Assembly (NCBI RefSeq): GCF_905475465.1
Contig: NC_062253.1
Coordinates: 8,618,001 to 8,682,000, forward strand
Length of the DNA stretch: 64,000 bases
DNA from: Pieris napi
Taxonomy: Eukaryota; Arthropoda; Insecta; Lepidoptera; Pieridae
Reading direction: 5' to 3'
Positions 1 through 10,199 of the stretch are shown here, one piece after another; the first letter of the stretch is position 1, and each line of letters opens with the position of its first letter. A program made the position numbers and the translations under genes. The notes under the pieces were generated by a model. That model searched no databases. It saw only the letters and a program-made list of their open reading frames with translations, and had not been told where the DNA came from.

Positions 1-198
1 TCTGCCCAGGTAAAGACAATTATGCGTCTCAACATCCCTAAAGCACTGAGACAAGCTGAGTGGTGTAGCGGCAGCAAGTCGATGTATCGGTTAGGGCTTT
101 TCAAGACAAGCACGACCTTCAGTAATGAAGTTTGGGAAGAAGAAGACAAGACTGAGAAATTGTTCGACTTATATATTGTGCTTTGTCAACAGAAATAA
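1..198 (+). CDS. Partial open reading frame at the left edge, unknown
   Basis: The frame starting at base 1 is open for 65 codons and stops with TAA at 196-198. The predicted peptide is charged (…FSNEVWEEEDKTEKLFDLYI…) and looks coding by composition, but the complementary strand is also largely open. No family was recognised. A related stretch occurs at about 18,570-18,640 (both contain ACGACCTTCAGTA followed by a GAAGAAGA run), so this may be the tail of a repeat rather than a host exon. It lies on the strand opposite to the MFSD6-type gene and would sit inside that gene's intron. Confidence 0.3.
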   Translation, partial: SAQVKTIMRLNIPKALRQAEWCSGSKSMYRLGLFKTSTTFSNEVWEEEDKTEKLFDLYIVLCQQK

Positions 199-472
199 GC
201 CAAAATCTTTTTTAATTCTCAACTTTCTTTCTTTCAAAGTTCATACTTGACTTTATGGGATTTATTAAAGTTGTTTATCTCGTATACTTTTGTATTAAAA
301 TTAATCTTGTCACTTACTTATATTATATAGGATTTGCAACGAAGACTAACGATTACTCTCGTTAAACGTAAATTAATCAATAAAGGTTTTTATAAATTTG
401 AACATTATTTAAATGATAGGATCATTTAAATATCCTTGGTAATCCTTGGTATTGATTTGTTCCAGTTCAAAC

Positions 473-660
473 AATTTGTATGACACAATACTTAGCGATT
501 TAAAAGAGTGGCGGAGAGTTTCTTGTTAGTTCTTCTTGCCCGCTTTAAGCCCTTGTCTGGAACTGGTAGTAAATGTAAATTTAGAATCAATTCAACATCT
601 TTTTTGCTGACGTTCATAAGTGTTCTTGGTTAGTTATATGAATAAAGTTATGGTGTGCTT
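473..660 (+). repeat. LINE-type 3' tail, copy 1
   Basis: This contains GCGATTTAAAAGAGTGGCGG, a CAGTTCTTCT-like stretch, GGAACTGG.AGTAAATGTAAA, GACGTTCATAAGTGT and a terminal TATGAATAAA. The same ordered blocks occur near 6811-7205, 8663-8882 and 32,475-32,670. The terminal ATAAA-rich end and variable 5' truncation suggest the 3' end of a non-LTR retrotransposon. The clade is not determined. Confidence 0.6.
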
Positions 661-1226
661 GATTTAGTAAAATCCATGTTAATAAGTGTCTCTCACGACC
701 TTACTAAAATGGAGTTTTAGACATCCCTAACGTTTAAAATATACTTCAGACATTAAATAGATATGAAATCGTCCTTTTGCATTAAAATACCATTTGTCGA
801 GGTAAAGCATTTATGACAGTCAAGTTTATGATCACAATGTCCACAAATGCGTAGGTTACAGTTATCATGTAATTCCAACCATTTTGTATTAAATATAACC
901 TTGGGTTAACCTACACAAATCATATTTAATTTACTTAAATTGAAAACTTCGATTTGTTATTTGTAAGTCCCGCATAAACGTGGTTTACACTATTTTTAAT
1001 TTCACTATTTTTCTGAAATTTTGCTGGTAGTGGCTGCATGTTGTTGGGACGGCGGACGACATTTTTTAAATCTAAACATTTAATTTGAATTTTTAACGGA
1101 ATATAAATAATATGCTTATATTTAATGCTTTTAAAATCTTGTCAAATAGCCCATTAAAGCAATACAATATTATTGGTACGAATTTTTTAACGTTGTGTAG
1201 AGGTCGAAGACTTTTCAAATAACTAT

Positions 1227-1480
1227 GGGCCTAGCGGTCTTATTAGGTGTCCGTTAGGTGAGGGGTATCGGGTTCGATTCCCAGTCGGCGAGCAAGTTTC
1301 GTTCTCTGCCTTTGATAGGGTTGTACGCTACCGGGCGAGTGCTTAAACCGTACATGGCGGGATTAACTGTCAAATTTCTAAAGCAAAGACAGAGACTGTG
1401 GCAATTAGGCAATTCATCCTCTTAAATAAATAGGCAATGCTTAGCGATAAGTAGGTTGATATATACGGCCCTTATAATAA
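1227..1480 (+). mobile_element. tRNA-derived SINE
   Basis: A perfect RNA polymerase III B box (GGTTCGATTCC, 1271-1281) follows an A-box-like TAGCGGTCTTATTAGG at about 1233. Downstream is a non-tRNA body of roughly 200 bases. The cloverleaf is degenerate, so this is a SINE head and not a functional tRNA. It lies in the 3' intron of the MFSD6-type gene. Confidence 0.55.
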
Positions 1481-1693
1481 AGTCAGCTGCATCTTCCATT
1501 GTCTCTATCGTGACCATCAGTCAACATTGATTTAATTGGTTAAACATCTCTTATCAGTTAAGAGACTATTGTTTTGTCATTAACTTGTAGGATCCTCAAC
1601 TAATGTAAATATCCCTAAAGTGTACACTTAATGTAACTACCTTTGTTGGATTACGTGGAATTTTGTCAAAATACATTGAGGCTTATTCCTCAG

Positions 1694-1865
1694 GACTGTC
1701 TTGCGATTCTGTAACTCGCTCGATAAGGAGGGAGCTTGTAGTTTATTGTTTATCAGAATGCCAAATCATAAAATGACTGCTTCACGACTGATTTGAGCGC
1801 GACCGCCTGCGAAAACCGCTGTGTGAGTTCGAAAAGTGAGGTACAGAATCGCAAGGCTGTTCCGT
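1694..1865. mobile_element. Small inverted-repeat element (MITE), partial copy
   Basis: This is a partly deleted relative of the element at 4322-4545. It has the left end (TTGCGATTCTGTAACTC), the shared loop and the right arm with AATGCCAAATCATAAAATGA. Most of the inner left arm is missing, so it cannot form the full foldback. Confidence 0.6.
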
Positions 1866-2112
1866 AAAATAAAATAGGTATATTTTAAAATAGGCAATCC
1901 TTTTAATATTTGTAGCGCTAAAGTCTTACATTTACTAAAAGTTCCATCGTATTAAATTCTGCCGGCATAATCACAAATGGAACAAATGCTTCAGTATGTC
2001 GACACTGAATCTGTGGGTTTATTTCACTTAAACTAAGCGCTAAGTGATTTCCGTATGTTGAAAACGTATTGGATTTACGGACAAAAATTATGTCTGTCAG
2101 ATACCATATGTA

Positions 2113-3547
2113 GACCAGTGCAGATAGCCTTCAAAATAAATAAAAAGTGAAAAAAATTACAGTAGGATGAAACCCATTAGAAAGGCAGGGGAATATGATC
2201 AAAATGAAAGGAAAAATAAATTACGGTCGATCTGAGGTCGGGAAGGGGTAGGGGGGGGAGTTTTAAGGGTAAAAAACGGTTTATCTCGATTTCCGGCAAA
2301 ACTACAAGTCCTATCGAAGAAAGTTAAATCGCAAAGTTGGAGGTAATAAAAAGATCTAAAACTTTTGTATTCACACATTTTTCACATAAGCTCAAAATTT
2401 ATGTGAAAAATTCAAAAAACCAAGTTTTTGGTTTTTTATTTTTATCTTTAACAAAAATATTTTTTTTTTAACGAAATTTGGTGAAAACTTACCTTTCTAT
2501 GTCCCAAATACACTGTAATTTATTTGATGAAAAATATTTATTTGTTCGCCTTATTTTGAATTAATATCGAAAAAACACCCTAATTTTCAATCGAAAATTC
2601 TGACGTCAAAATTTCAGCTTTTTTCAAAGGGTTGGTGTGCTTTCAGTTCGTTGAAATCTCTATTTTCGTATGGTAAAAAAATATATATATATTACCATAG
2701 TAAATCTTCTCAGAAAACGCAAAAAATCGTATGCAGTAACGCCCAGACCTGTCATCCCCTTCCTTACTTCTCTATGAAATACGAAAATTTTAGCCCATCT
2801 AAAGGCTAAACTTTTTTTTTTAGGTCACTCAGGTATATATAAGTTATCTTAAAATAGTAATAAATAGGCATCTGATTATAATTTAAAGAAGATTCATAGA
2901 GAAGTAGGGAAGGGTATCACGGGTCTGGGCGTTACTGCATACGATGTTTTGCATTTTCTGAGAAGATTTTCTATGGTAATATATATATATTTTTTTACCA
3001 TAGGAAAGTAGAGATTTCAACGAACTGAAAGCACACCAACTTATTGAAAAAAGCTGAAATTTTGACGTCAGAATTTTCGATTGAAAATTAGGGTGTTTTT
3101 TCGATATTAATTCAAAATAAGGTGAAAAAATAAATATTTTTAATCAAATAAATTACAGTATATTTGGGACATAATAAGGTAAGTTTTCACCAAATTTCGT
3201 TTAAAAAAATAAATTTTTGTAAAAGATAAAAATAAAAAACCAAAAACTTGGTTTTTTGAATTTTTCACACCAATTTTGAGGTTATGTGAAAAATGTGTAA
3301 ATACAAAAGTTTTAGATCTTTTTATTACCTACAACTTTGCCATTTAACTTTCTTCGATAGGACTTTTAGTTTTGCCGGAAATCGAGGTAAACCGTTTTTT
3401 ACCCTTAAAACTCCCCCCCTTCCCCTTCCCGACCTCAGATCGACCGTAATTTATTTTTCCTTTCATTTTGATCATATTACCCTGCTTTTCTAATGGGTTT
3501 CATCCTACTGTAATTTTTTTTGGTTTCAAAAATTATCGGCACTGGTC
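2113..3547. mobile_element. 1.4 kb foldback element flanked by TA (copy 1)
   Basis: Two arms of about 630 bp (2148-2778 and 2893-3523) are reverse complements of each other around a 114 bp spacer. The extreme ends read GACCAGTGC… and …GCACTGGTC, and a TA lies on each side (2111-2112, 3548-3549), as in Tc1/mariner-type insertions. A second, inverted and shorter copy is at 54,622-55,687. The 66-codon frame at 3293-3493 lies in an arm, recurs in the other copy, and looks non-coding. No transposase was seen, so the element is non-autonomous. It sits in the intron after exon 8 of the MFSD6-type gene. Confidence 0.85.
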
Positions 3548-3988
3548 TAATGGGCCTTAGAAGGGAGATGTAATATATAGCGCAATAATCTAAAAGCAAG
3601 ATTTTTTTTATTCGCCTAATAGTAGGGATTATATTTATATTAATATTTTTTCTCATCTTCAACCCTTACGTACGCCCACCCCCATCAAACAATTAATCAG
3701 ATTAACATACATTATTAAAATGCGTAGAACATGGATGCTATCAATATCTGACGCGCTCGTTTTTTGACCATTCAACAGTCGTCAATAATCATTCCCACCC
3801 ACCAACGTAAAGGTAACATTATTCAATTTTTTTTTCATTTTATTATCTAAGCTTCGTAACTCAATAGATCTATATGTCACTCGAGTAAATCCCCATTTAG
3901 AATCGTGAGCTCCCCTACTATAATAATATATATTCGTTACATATATAAGTTCGATGGATGTGTAGATAATTTAAAAATGTTAACTTAC

Positions 3989-4133
3989 TCAATGAATGAA
4001 TAGCCCACGAGTCTAGCAGCATGAGAAAAGAACGCGACCACGATGACGTTGACATGGCCGATTCGGGATGTTATTGCGTCTGCGCCGTACAGGAACGGGA
4101 TACTACTTAAAGTGCCCACAGTCACAGTTATTC
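3989..4133 (-). CDS. Mfsd6: MFSD6-type gene, coding exon 8
   Basis: The acceptor is TTAATCCAG|G and the donor TCATTGA|GTAAGT. It encodes GITVTVGTLSSIPFLYGADA … HAARLVGYSFI and ends two bases into a codon. The family's next conserved block was not found on the minus strand between 3988 and 1. Confidence 0.85.
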
Positions 4134-7100
4134 CTGGATTAAGGAGGATTAAATCTAATTAGTTAATACACATAAGTGTCCTTGTGAAACAACCGGAACT
4201 TGTCTTCTAAATCCACTAATGATTCAGTAAAGTACTGTATTCCTCAACTAGCAGAACGAAGCGGTGTCATATGCGTTATTTCGGTCGTAGCGATTTGAAT
4301 CCGGCGGAGTAAATATTAGGACAGCCTTGCGATTCTGTAACTCACTTTTCGGCGGTCGCTCTGAAATAAGTCGTGAAGCAGTCATTTTATGATTTGGCAT
4401 TCTAATAGACAATAAACTACAAGCTCTCACCTTTTCAGAATGCCAAATCATAAAATGACTGCTTCACGACTTATTTCAGAGCGACCGCCGATGCGAAAAC
4501 CGCTGTGTGAGTTCGAAAAGTGAGTTACAGAATCGCAGGGCTGTGCCTTGATAAATGGATTCACAAATAATATTTTTTCAAACTAAATCTTCAGCTTTAT
4601 AATATTAAGAAAGATTTAAGACATGTACCAATATTGCCAAAAGACACGAGAGTGATAAAGACAACATTTAAGTGTTATTTGAGGGTTATAGTACGTTTTT
4701 GAATAAAGGTTTTGTTGGTTTGACAGGTAGGTTACGACGAATTAAATTAATTTTACATTGACGGATTTGAATCGCGTTTCAATTTAACAAAACTCAAACA
4801 TTTAAATAAATATTATTGGGGTTTGGACACATTAAATTTAGGAACAATACAAAAGCTATTTCTATTATTCTACATTCTAGTTTTACTAAAGTAGATTAAA
4901 AGTCAACTCACCTAAGAGAAAATTCGGTGCACCCAACTCCTTCAGATATAAAAATAAATACGACTCGATAAATCCCCAGAAATTTCCCAACGCAAATAAG
5001 AAGAATATGAATATTATAATATGCGGCATTTTGATGATATTAATTAAATCGTGCAACAAATTATCTGCTGGCAATTTAGCTCCTAACGGCATTACAGCGA
5101 CTGTAATAGCTGATATTAAAAGTAACACGTCATATGTATAAAATGCAGCAGAATAATCCGTATACCCTGAAACAATATAAATAATATATAGATAAAACAA
5201 TAAAATATAGATAATTGCAGATAGCGCTATAACGCTAGATTTCTTGAAGACTCTGTGATCTTGTTACAATGTATATGACGCAGCCAACTAGCTTAATTAG
5301 CTGTTCAATTAACAGCCTAGTCTTTTAACTAAACAGCACCGTTCAACTAGCGGCTTGGATGATAATCAGCCATTTGATTAAACAGCTAGGCATATTATTT
5401 GAATCGATGACGTTACATTACTTGGCTATCCTGTTCATTTCAATTTAGTTCCATTTGAAGCCACCTACTCCAAACTGTCAATAAAACTTCGGCAAACTAC
5501 AAATTTAATGATACAATTTCCAAAGTTTAATGAAAACTAGTATGGAAGAGTGAGTAAAAGAGAGTAAAAGAAAAAGAACACTAATAAGTTACATTTCAAA
5601 TATAATATATAAAGAATTTCATTTTCAGCTTTTTTATTTCGTAGCACGTAGCAACGATAAAAAAGATTTCCCAAATCTTAAAGAAATGTTCCGGTCGTAT
5701 GTTTGTAGCGTTCACCAAGATTTATTATTTCATATTAGTTGTGTTTGATTTAGTTTTAATAATCAGCTTCATACATACCAACTTGTTTACTCCTCATATC
5801 TATTAACATGCCAGTAATCGGTGAGAATATCGCCATTCCGATACTAGAGAACAGTCTCTCTCTACCAAAATCTCCTCCATACTTTTGAATCATTGTCAAC
5901 GCTATAGGATCCATGATTGTCACGCCAGCTGATAACATGATGGTGCCCATAAATCGTAAGAAGAAATAGATATAAAAAGTCTTATCGTCGCTTTCCTTAT
6001 AGTCCGGTGGGCAAACATCCGGGCCACCTTTTCTGTAAATTAGTTTATCGATCAATAATGTTTTATCGGTCAATAATGTATATGAGTATCAACAAATATG
6101 TTTACGATTGTCATGTATGTCTACTGTATTAACTAATCGTAATTTTATAATTTATTTCGTACTAGCTGGCCTGGCGAACATCGTACCGCCTAACAGTCGA
6201 TTCTTTATTTTTTTTAAATACTTATTTTGCTATTCGGGACATCGGTCTAGCTAGTAGGATAAAAAAAAGAAAGTTGATAATACAACAAATACATTATGTC
6301 AAAAAATAAAAATTTACCTTCCCGGAACCCCTCCACTAACACTTGAACTTTATGATATAGTATTAAAGTTCAAATTGACTTTTAAGTATTATTACGAATA
6401 TTCTGTATGGGAATATAGAAAAGTGTTGTTTTTAGACTTTTTCACTCAATTTTTTAAATTTTTCTCTCCGTAAGAACCATCCTCGTACTTCAAAGAATGT
6501 TATAAAAAAAGAATTGGCCAAATCGGTCAAGCCGTTTTCATGTTATGTCGTGACAACGGAAAACGGGTTTCATTTTTATATATATAGATTAATAATGTCA
6601 CTAACGACACTTAATTTAGCTATATTTAGCTATATAAAGACTACAAATTTAAGCTCCAGCTTCTTTCAAACCTATAAATGTTTTAAGTTCGTCGTCTATA
6701 CAGTTGACCTAATCGAAGTGCACTACGCAAGAAAAATAATCTTAATTAAGGTGATGAGAGCATGACGTCATGGTTATACGTTATTTTCTTATTCTTTCAG
6801 CTAGAAAAAGATCTTGGCGATTTAAAAGAGTGACGGAGAGTTTCTTGTCAACTCTCTCTCTTCTACGCCCTTGTACGAGCTAAGGCTGCATTATGCTCAT
6901 TTAGGTTTTCTTAGTTTTATTTGCGCAGTGAATTCCTAAATTGTCGGAGTTTAAACCCAAGATTTAGTTAGGTACCGACACTGTCTTAAGCATAGCAGTT
7001 TCATTACATAGCATTATAAATATTTTATATCCGTTGTTAACGCCCGTGATAATAAATGGAGTATGAATGGTACATTATTCATTCACCCTAACACAGGAAC

Positions 7101-9826
7101 CGTAAAGATTTGATTAGAGAACTGGCAGTAAGTGTAAATTTAGAAGCATTACATCCATTGATGTTCATAAGTATATTGATATAAATAAATTATATTTTGA
7201 TTTTATTTTATTTTATTTACCTAAAATCACATTTTTGCACCATACAGTCCGCAGATAGGGTTGCAAGGCGTAGTTGAGATAACTTAGTCATGTTATGTAA
7301 CATAACGAGACCTCCACATCTCAAATCTTCTTTATCGAGAGCAGTGATATTTACACCTTGGGCTAGTAGGAGTTTCTCACCAAATCGTGATCTAAAGTCC
7401 GTTACAGTGTCATTGTCATCCTAAAATTTGATAATGTCAATTGCAAGTTTATTAGTAACAATTCAAGATTCAGTTGTAAAAGTATGGCCGCCAAAACTTT
7501 TGAAAATTTGGGAAGAAAATAAAGGCTGAAAGATCCGGATGACCTATTCGTATGTATGTAATTTTCAAATTAAATACTAGATACTAGATAGAATAGTATT
7601 CAAATCTTGTATTTAAACGATAATTCATTATATAAACGAATTTCTTTTTCAGGATTATTATTCTTACCCTTTCCATTTCTATACCAAGTTGTTCTTTTGG
7701 CTCGCCCAAGTCATCGTGTACTTCAATTAAAAAGAAGGCTGCGTCATTATAATCTTCTTCTTCGTAGGTCCCATTGACAAAGCTAAAAATTATCATTATT
7801 TAGTTTATAAAAGAAAAATAATCGTTTATGACACTTGACACTTCCAACACAATTTCACCGTCTCGAATAGTTTGAACAGGATCAAATACAGTTTATATAT
7901 TTATGTTAATTATATTGATGGAACCCTCTATGTCAGCCTTAGTCTTTCTTTAACTCTTATGTCCCCTACAAATTGCCCCCCACCCCGCCATGTACCATAC
8001 ATAATTCTTAATATCTATAAATTGAATTTCTTGGGCGTGGGCGTTGGGAATTACTGCTCTATGTAGTTATTACTATAACGTATGTAGTGCGTTTTAAATT
8101 TTTTAAACCTTTTTATTAAACCAGTCAAATCGTAGTAATGGACAGTGAACTCACAAGAAATACAAAAAAGTATTATTCATATCAGAAAAGCTTCGTAAGA
8201 AAAACAATATATAACGACAAATGCAACTTAAGCAATTATGAGATGGTATTTCAATTTAATATCGGAATTTATAAAACAAAATTATTTTTATATTGGCTTT
8301 TGTCTTTACATATATAGAAATAGAACCTTCTTACCTGCTGTTGGATAAATTGGGTGGATAAATCTTTTGTACAATGTGGACATCGATGTCATCCTTATCA
8401 TCTGTCGGGTCACTTGTGGGGCTGGTCTCCGTCGGTCTGAATAACATGCAGTGGTCCACACAACGGTCGAGAACAAAATCTACCTGTTCGTCCTCATCAG
8501 GGCATTCTCTGCTTGGACACGGGCTCCACCATATCTAGGAGCATCGGTTTTAATTACATATTTTATAAAGTTGAAAGACGAAACTAACCAAATTGATTGC
8601 CGAAGAGAATATATTCTATTGTGTAAATAGTTCATTTACTATGAAATTATCTTGAGTAAAGAGTTGCAGCTCCTTACAAACGTTGTGTAAAACAAAAAAC
8701 TTGGCGAATAAAAAGAGTGGCGAAGGTTTATTGCCAGTTCTTCTCTTCCGTTCTAGCCCTTGATTTGAGAACTGGCAGTTAATGTAAAATTAGAAGAATT
8801 TAATGTATATTTCTTTTTTGACGTTCAAAAGTGTACATTGTGTTACCTACCTGAATAAATTATTTTTGACTTTTGAGTAAATGTACTCAGTTCTTAGGAA
8901 CTACATTGCAATCGCGTAAAATATGCCCGATTAATAGATAATTCTATTTCTATATTAAAATGATACAACAAATATTGCACACAATACGACATTATTACAA
9001 ATATAGCACTGAATACATTCTTTCATCAAATACTAAAATAAGTTAATGCGATAATTCTGAACAAAGCATCGGCTTTTCACGTAACATTACAATGCACTTG
9101 AGATGGAATGCATATCAATGTCATGTTTAAGAACATTATCATACGATGTGCATCTATATATTTAGCTCTATTCTCTTAACGATTCAGAAAGGCCCTCCGA
9201 CACTAGTTAATTCTAGTGGCCGGATGAAGTCGATTTGCTCAAATTCTTAGTGGACAGGAGCTTGTAACTGTAACAACTGAGGAACAATCTTTTTGATAGA
9301 AGTAAAATACCTCGACGCTCTCCTTTATCGGATGTCTCATAACGTATGCGGATGGCATAACTCCTGGCGTTTCCTGATGCGGTATCAGGAGTAGGGAATG
9401 ATGAAACGCTGCGTTTAATATCAAAGCCGTTATCACAACGGGTTTGTACTCGCCGAAACGATCCACCAGGAATCCTAAAATAAACACAATTAACGTAATA
9501 TGAACAATTAGCAAAAATTATCATCCCAAATCTCACTTACCAGTTATCGGAGGACTTAAAAACGTTGTAAACGGTAAAGCTAAATATACAAAAGATATCT
9601 CTGGCACCGTTAAACCTATACTTTGCATGTGTATCGTTAGATATGGAAGAAGAGATGCGGTGGCGCCATACATCACAAAGAGAGTCACTTTTAACATAAT
9701 AAGGTTCGGGTTTATCCGTAGCGATATAATGAACCTCCGGAAACAACCGGGAGGGTCCTCCTCATCATCCATGTCCATGTCGTCTTCACTGTACTTTTTT
9801 GGTATATCGTCACACGATTTGGCCAT
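3989..9826 (-). CDS. Mfsd6: MFSD6-family major facilitator transporter, 8 exons, 3' end outside the window
   Basis: This is a multipass membrane protein of the MFSD6 branch of the major facilitator superfamily; its substrate is not known from sequence. Eight exons join in frame: 9541-9826, 9311-9474, 8335-8534, 7668-7782, 7221-7420, 5779-6032, 4912-5166 and 3989-4133. All have GT-AG borders and codon phases that match, giving 539 codons plus two bases. The start is the ATG at 9826, in TTTTCAATATGGCC. The acidic N-terminus (residues 14-24) precedes a first membrane segment near 42-62. A motif-A-like GFLVDRFGEYKP follows at about 95-106, as expected between helices 2 and 3. Residues 150-320 form a long polar loop opening with WWSPCPSRECPDE, which is typical of the family. 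A second motif-A-like stretch (ITGMLIDMRSKQ) lies near 394-405, followed by more helices and HAARLVGYSFIE at the end of exon 8. Vertebrate members are longer, so the final helices are expected left of base 1. The gene is divergent from bunched. Confidence 0.9.
4322..4545. mobile_element. Foldback MITE of about 224 bp
   Basis: Both ends carry the inverted pair CAGCCTTGCGATTCTGTAAC / GTTACAGAATCGCAGGGCTG. Inner arms also pair (GGCGGTCGCTCTGAAATAAG with its complement) around a loop of about 33 bases. The 67-codon minus frame here is part of the arm. A partial copy is at 1694-1865. It lies in the intron between exons 7 and 8 of the MFSD6-type gene. Confidence 0.8.
4912..5166 (-). CDS. Mfsd6: MFSD6-type gene, coding exon 7
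   Basis: The acceptor is ATTGTTTCAG|G and the donor CTCTTAG|GTGAGT. It encodes GYTDYSAAFYTYDVLLLISA, a linker, and the helix IIIFIFFLFALGNFWGFIES. Confidence 0.9.
5220..5560. other. Intronic segment with loose AACTAGC/TAACAGC repeats
   Basis: Short related words (CAACTAGC, TTAGCTGTTCAATTAACAGC, TAAACAGC) recur irregularly at about 5280-5390. This may be a degenerate element end. No gene is seen. Confidence 0.3.
5779..6032 (-). CDS. Mfsd6: MFSD6-type gene, coding exon 6
   Basis: The acceptor is CTAATTTACAG|A and the donor CAAGTTG|GTATGT. It encodes RKGGPDVCPPDYKESDDKTF, then hydrophobic segments (FFLRFMGTIMLSAGVTIMDP) and the motif-A-like GMLIDMRSKQV. Confidence 0.88.
6161..6589 (+). repeat. 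TA-tailed interspersed repeat, family A, copy 1
   Basis: It begins ACTAGCTGGCCTGGCGAACA and ends in GGGTTTCATTTTTATATATATAGAT. A close copy in the same orientation is at 53,127-53,547. The conserved 5' start and simple (TA)n-GAT tail fit a non-autonomous retroelement, possibly RTE-related (inference). It sits in intron 5 of the MFSD6-type gene. Confidence 0.65.
6811..7205 (+). repeat. LINE-type 3' tail, copy 2, interrupted
   Basis: The 5' block (GGCGATTTAAAAGAGTGACGGAGAG, 6819-6880) and 3' block (GAGAACTGGCAGTAAGTGTAAA to the AT-rich end, 7118-7205) match the family. About 220 unrelated bases separate them, probably a later insertion. Confidence 0.55.
7221..7420 (-). CDS. Mfsd6: MFSD6-type gene, coding exon 5
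   Basis: The acceptor is AAATTTTAG|G and the donor GATTTTAG|GTAAAT. It encodes DDNDTVTDFRSRFGEKLLLA through ADCMVQKCDF, the end of the polar loop, with cysteines likely on the outer or lumenal face. It is too fragmented to appear as a long single reading frame. Confidence 0.85.
7668..7782 (-). CDS. Mfsd6: MFSD6-type gene, coding exon 4
   Basis: The acceptor is AATTTTTAG|C and the donor GAAAGG|GTAAGA. It encodes SFVNGTYEEEDYNDAAFFLI and ends in …IEMER at a codon boundary. It continues the polar loop. Confidence 0.88.
8335..8534 (-). CDS. Mfsd6: MFSD6-type gene, coding exon 3
   Basis: The acceptor is CTCCTAG|ATA and the donor ACAGCAG|GTAAGA. It encodes IWWSPCPSRECPDEDEQVDF and a cysteine-containing, aspartate-rich polar loop (DRCVDHC, SDPTDDKDDIDV). 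It leaves two bases for exon 4. Confidence 0.88.
8663..8882 (+). repeat. LINE-type 3' tail, copy 3
   Basis: It has GCAGCTCCTTACAAACGTTGTG, AAAAGAGTGGCG, TTGATTTGAGAACTGGCAGT, GACGTTCAAAAGTGTACATT and a CTGAATAAATTATTTTTGAC end. It is the most complete of the four copies, in intron 2 of the MFSD6-type gene. Confidence 0.65.
9311..9474 (-). CDS. Mfsd6: MFSD6-type gene, coding exon 2
   Basis: The acceptor is TTTATTTTAG|G and the donor GTCGAG|GTATTT. It encodes FLVDRFGEYKPVVITALIL … MRHPIKESVE. The reading frame stays open past the donor, but the junction with exon 3 (VE|IWWSPCPS) fits the family better. Confidence 0.85.
9541..9826 (-). CDS. Mfsd6: MFSD6-type gene, coding exon 1
   Basis: This exon encodes residues 1-95 plus one base. 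It runs from MAKSCDDIPKKYSEDD through the first two membrane segments to …FTTFLSPPIT. The donor is ACTG|GTAAGT. Confidence 0.9.
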
Positions 9827-10160
9827 ATTGAAAACTATTCACATTTTCATAAGTGTGTATACGCGAGCTATATCTTATCGACTGGCGCATGGATTGTCGG
9901 TGAGGTTGTCGGTGATGTGACGATTATTTACTTAAGGATTGGAGTCTGGCAGCAAGGAGCCAAGTGTATACCGCGGTCCCGACTGCGCGCGACCCGAGCG
10001 GACGGAGCAAGACGCCAATTTACAAATAATAGCAAATTACCTTCGTTAAAGAAGTGTCACGGCGATTGGTGGGGATGCTGGCTAAATCGACTCGTGATTT
10101 AAAGACCTTGAGGATAATCGTCGAGTTCAGGGCGCTTCTGGATAGATAGCTTAGTTCCCG

Positions 10161-10165
10161 ACTGA
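10161..10165 (-). promoter_or_regulatory. Candidate initiator of the MFSD6-type gene
   Basis: The minus strand reads TCAGT, the arthropod initiator core, inside AAGTCAGTCGGG. It is 335 bases upstream of the start codon and at the edge of a GC-richer block (9930-10,170). No TATA box was seen at the usual distance. This is inference only. Confidence 0.25.
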
Positions 10166-10199
10166 CTTACGCAGCGAATAGCAAACTGCAAATCGTAAG

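Noticed and set aside
3293..3493. 66-codon frame repeated at 55,430-55,630
   Set aside because: Both lie in arms of the same foldback element; similarity reflects the repeat, and the peptide has no domain.
6514..6765. 83-codon plus frame
   Set aside because: It begins inside a family A repeat and runs into AT-rich intron.
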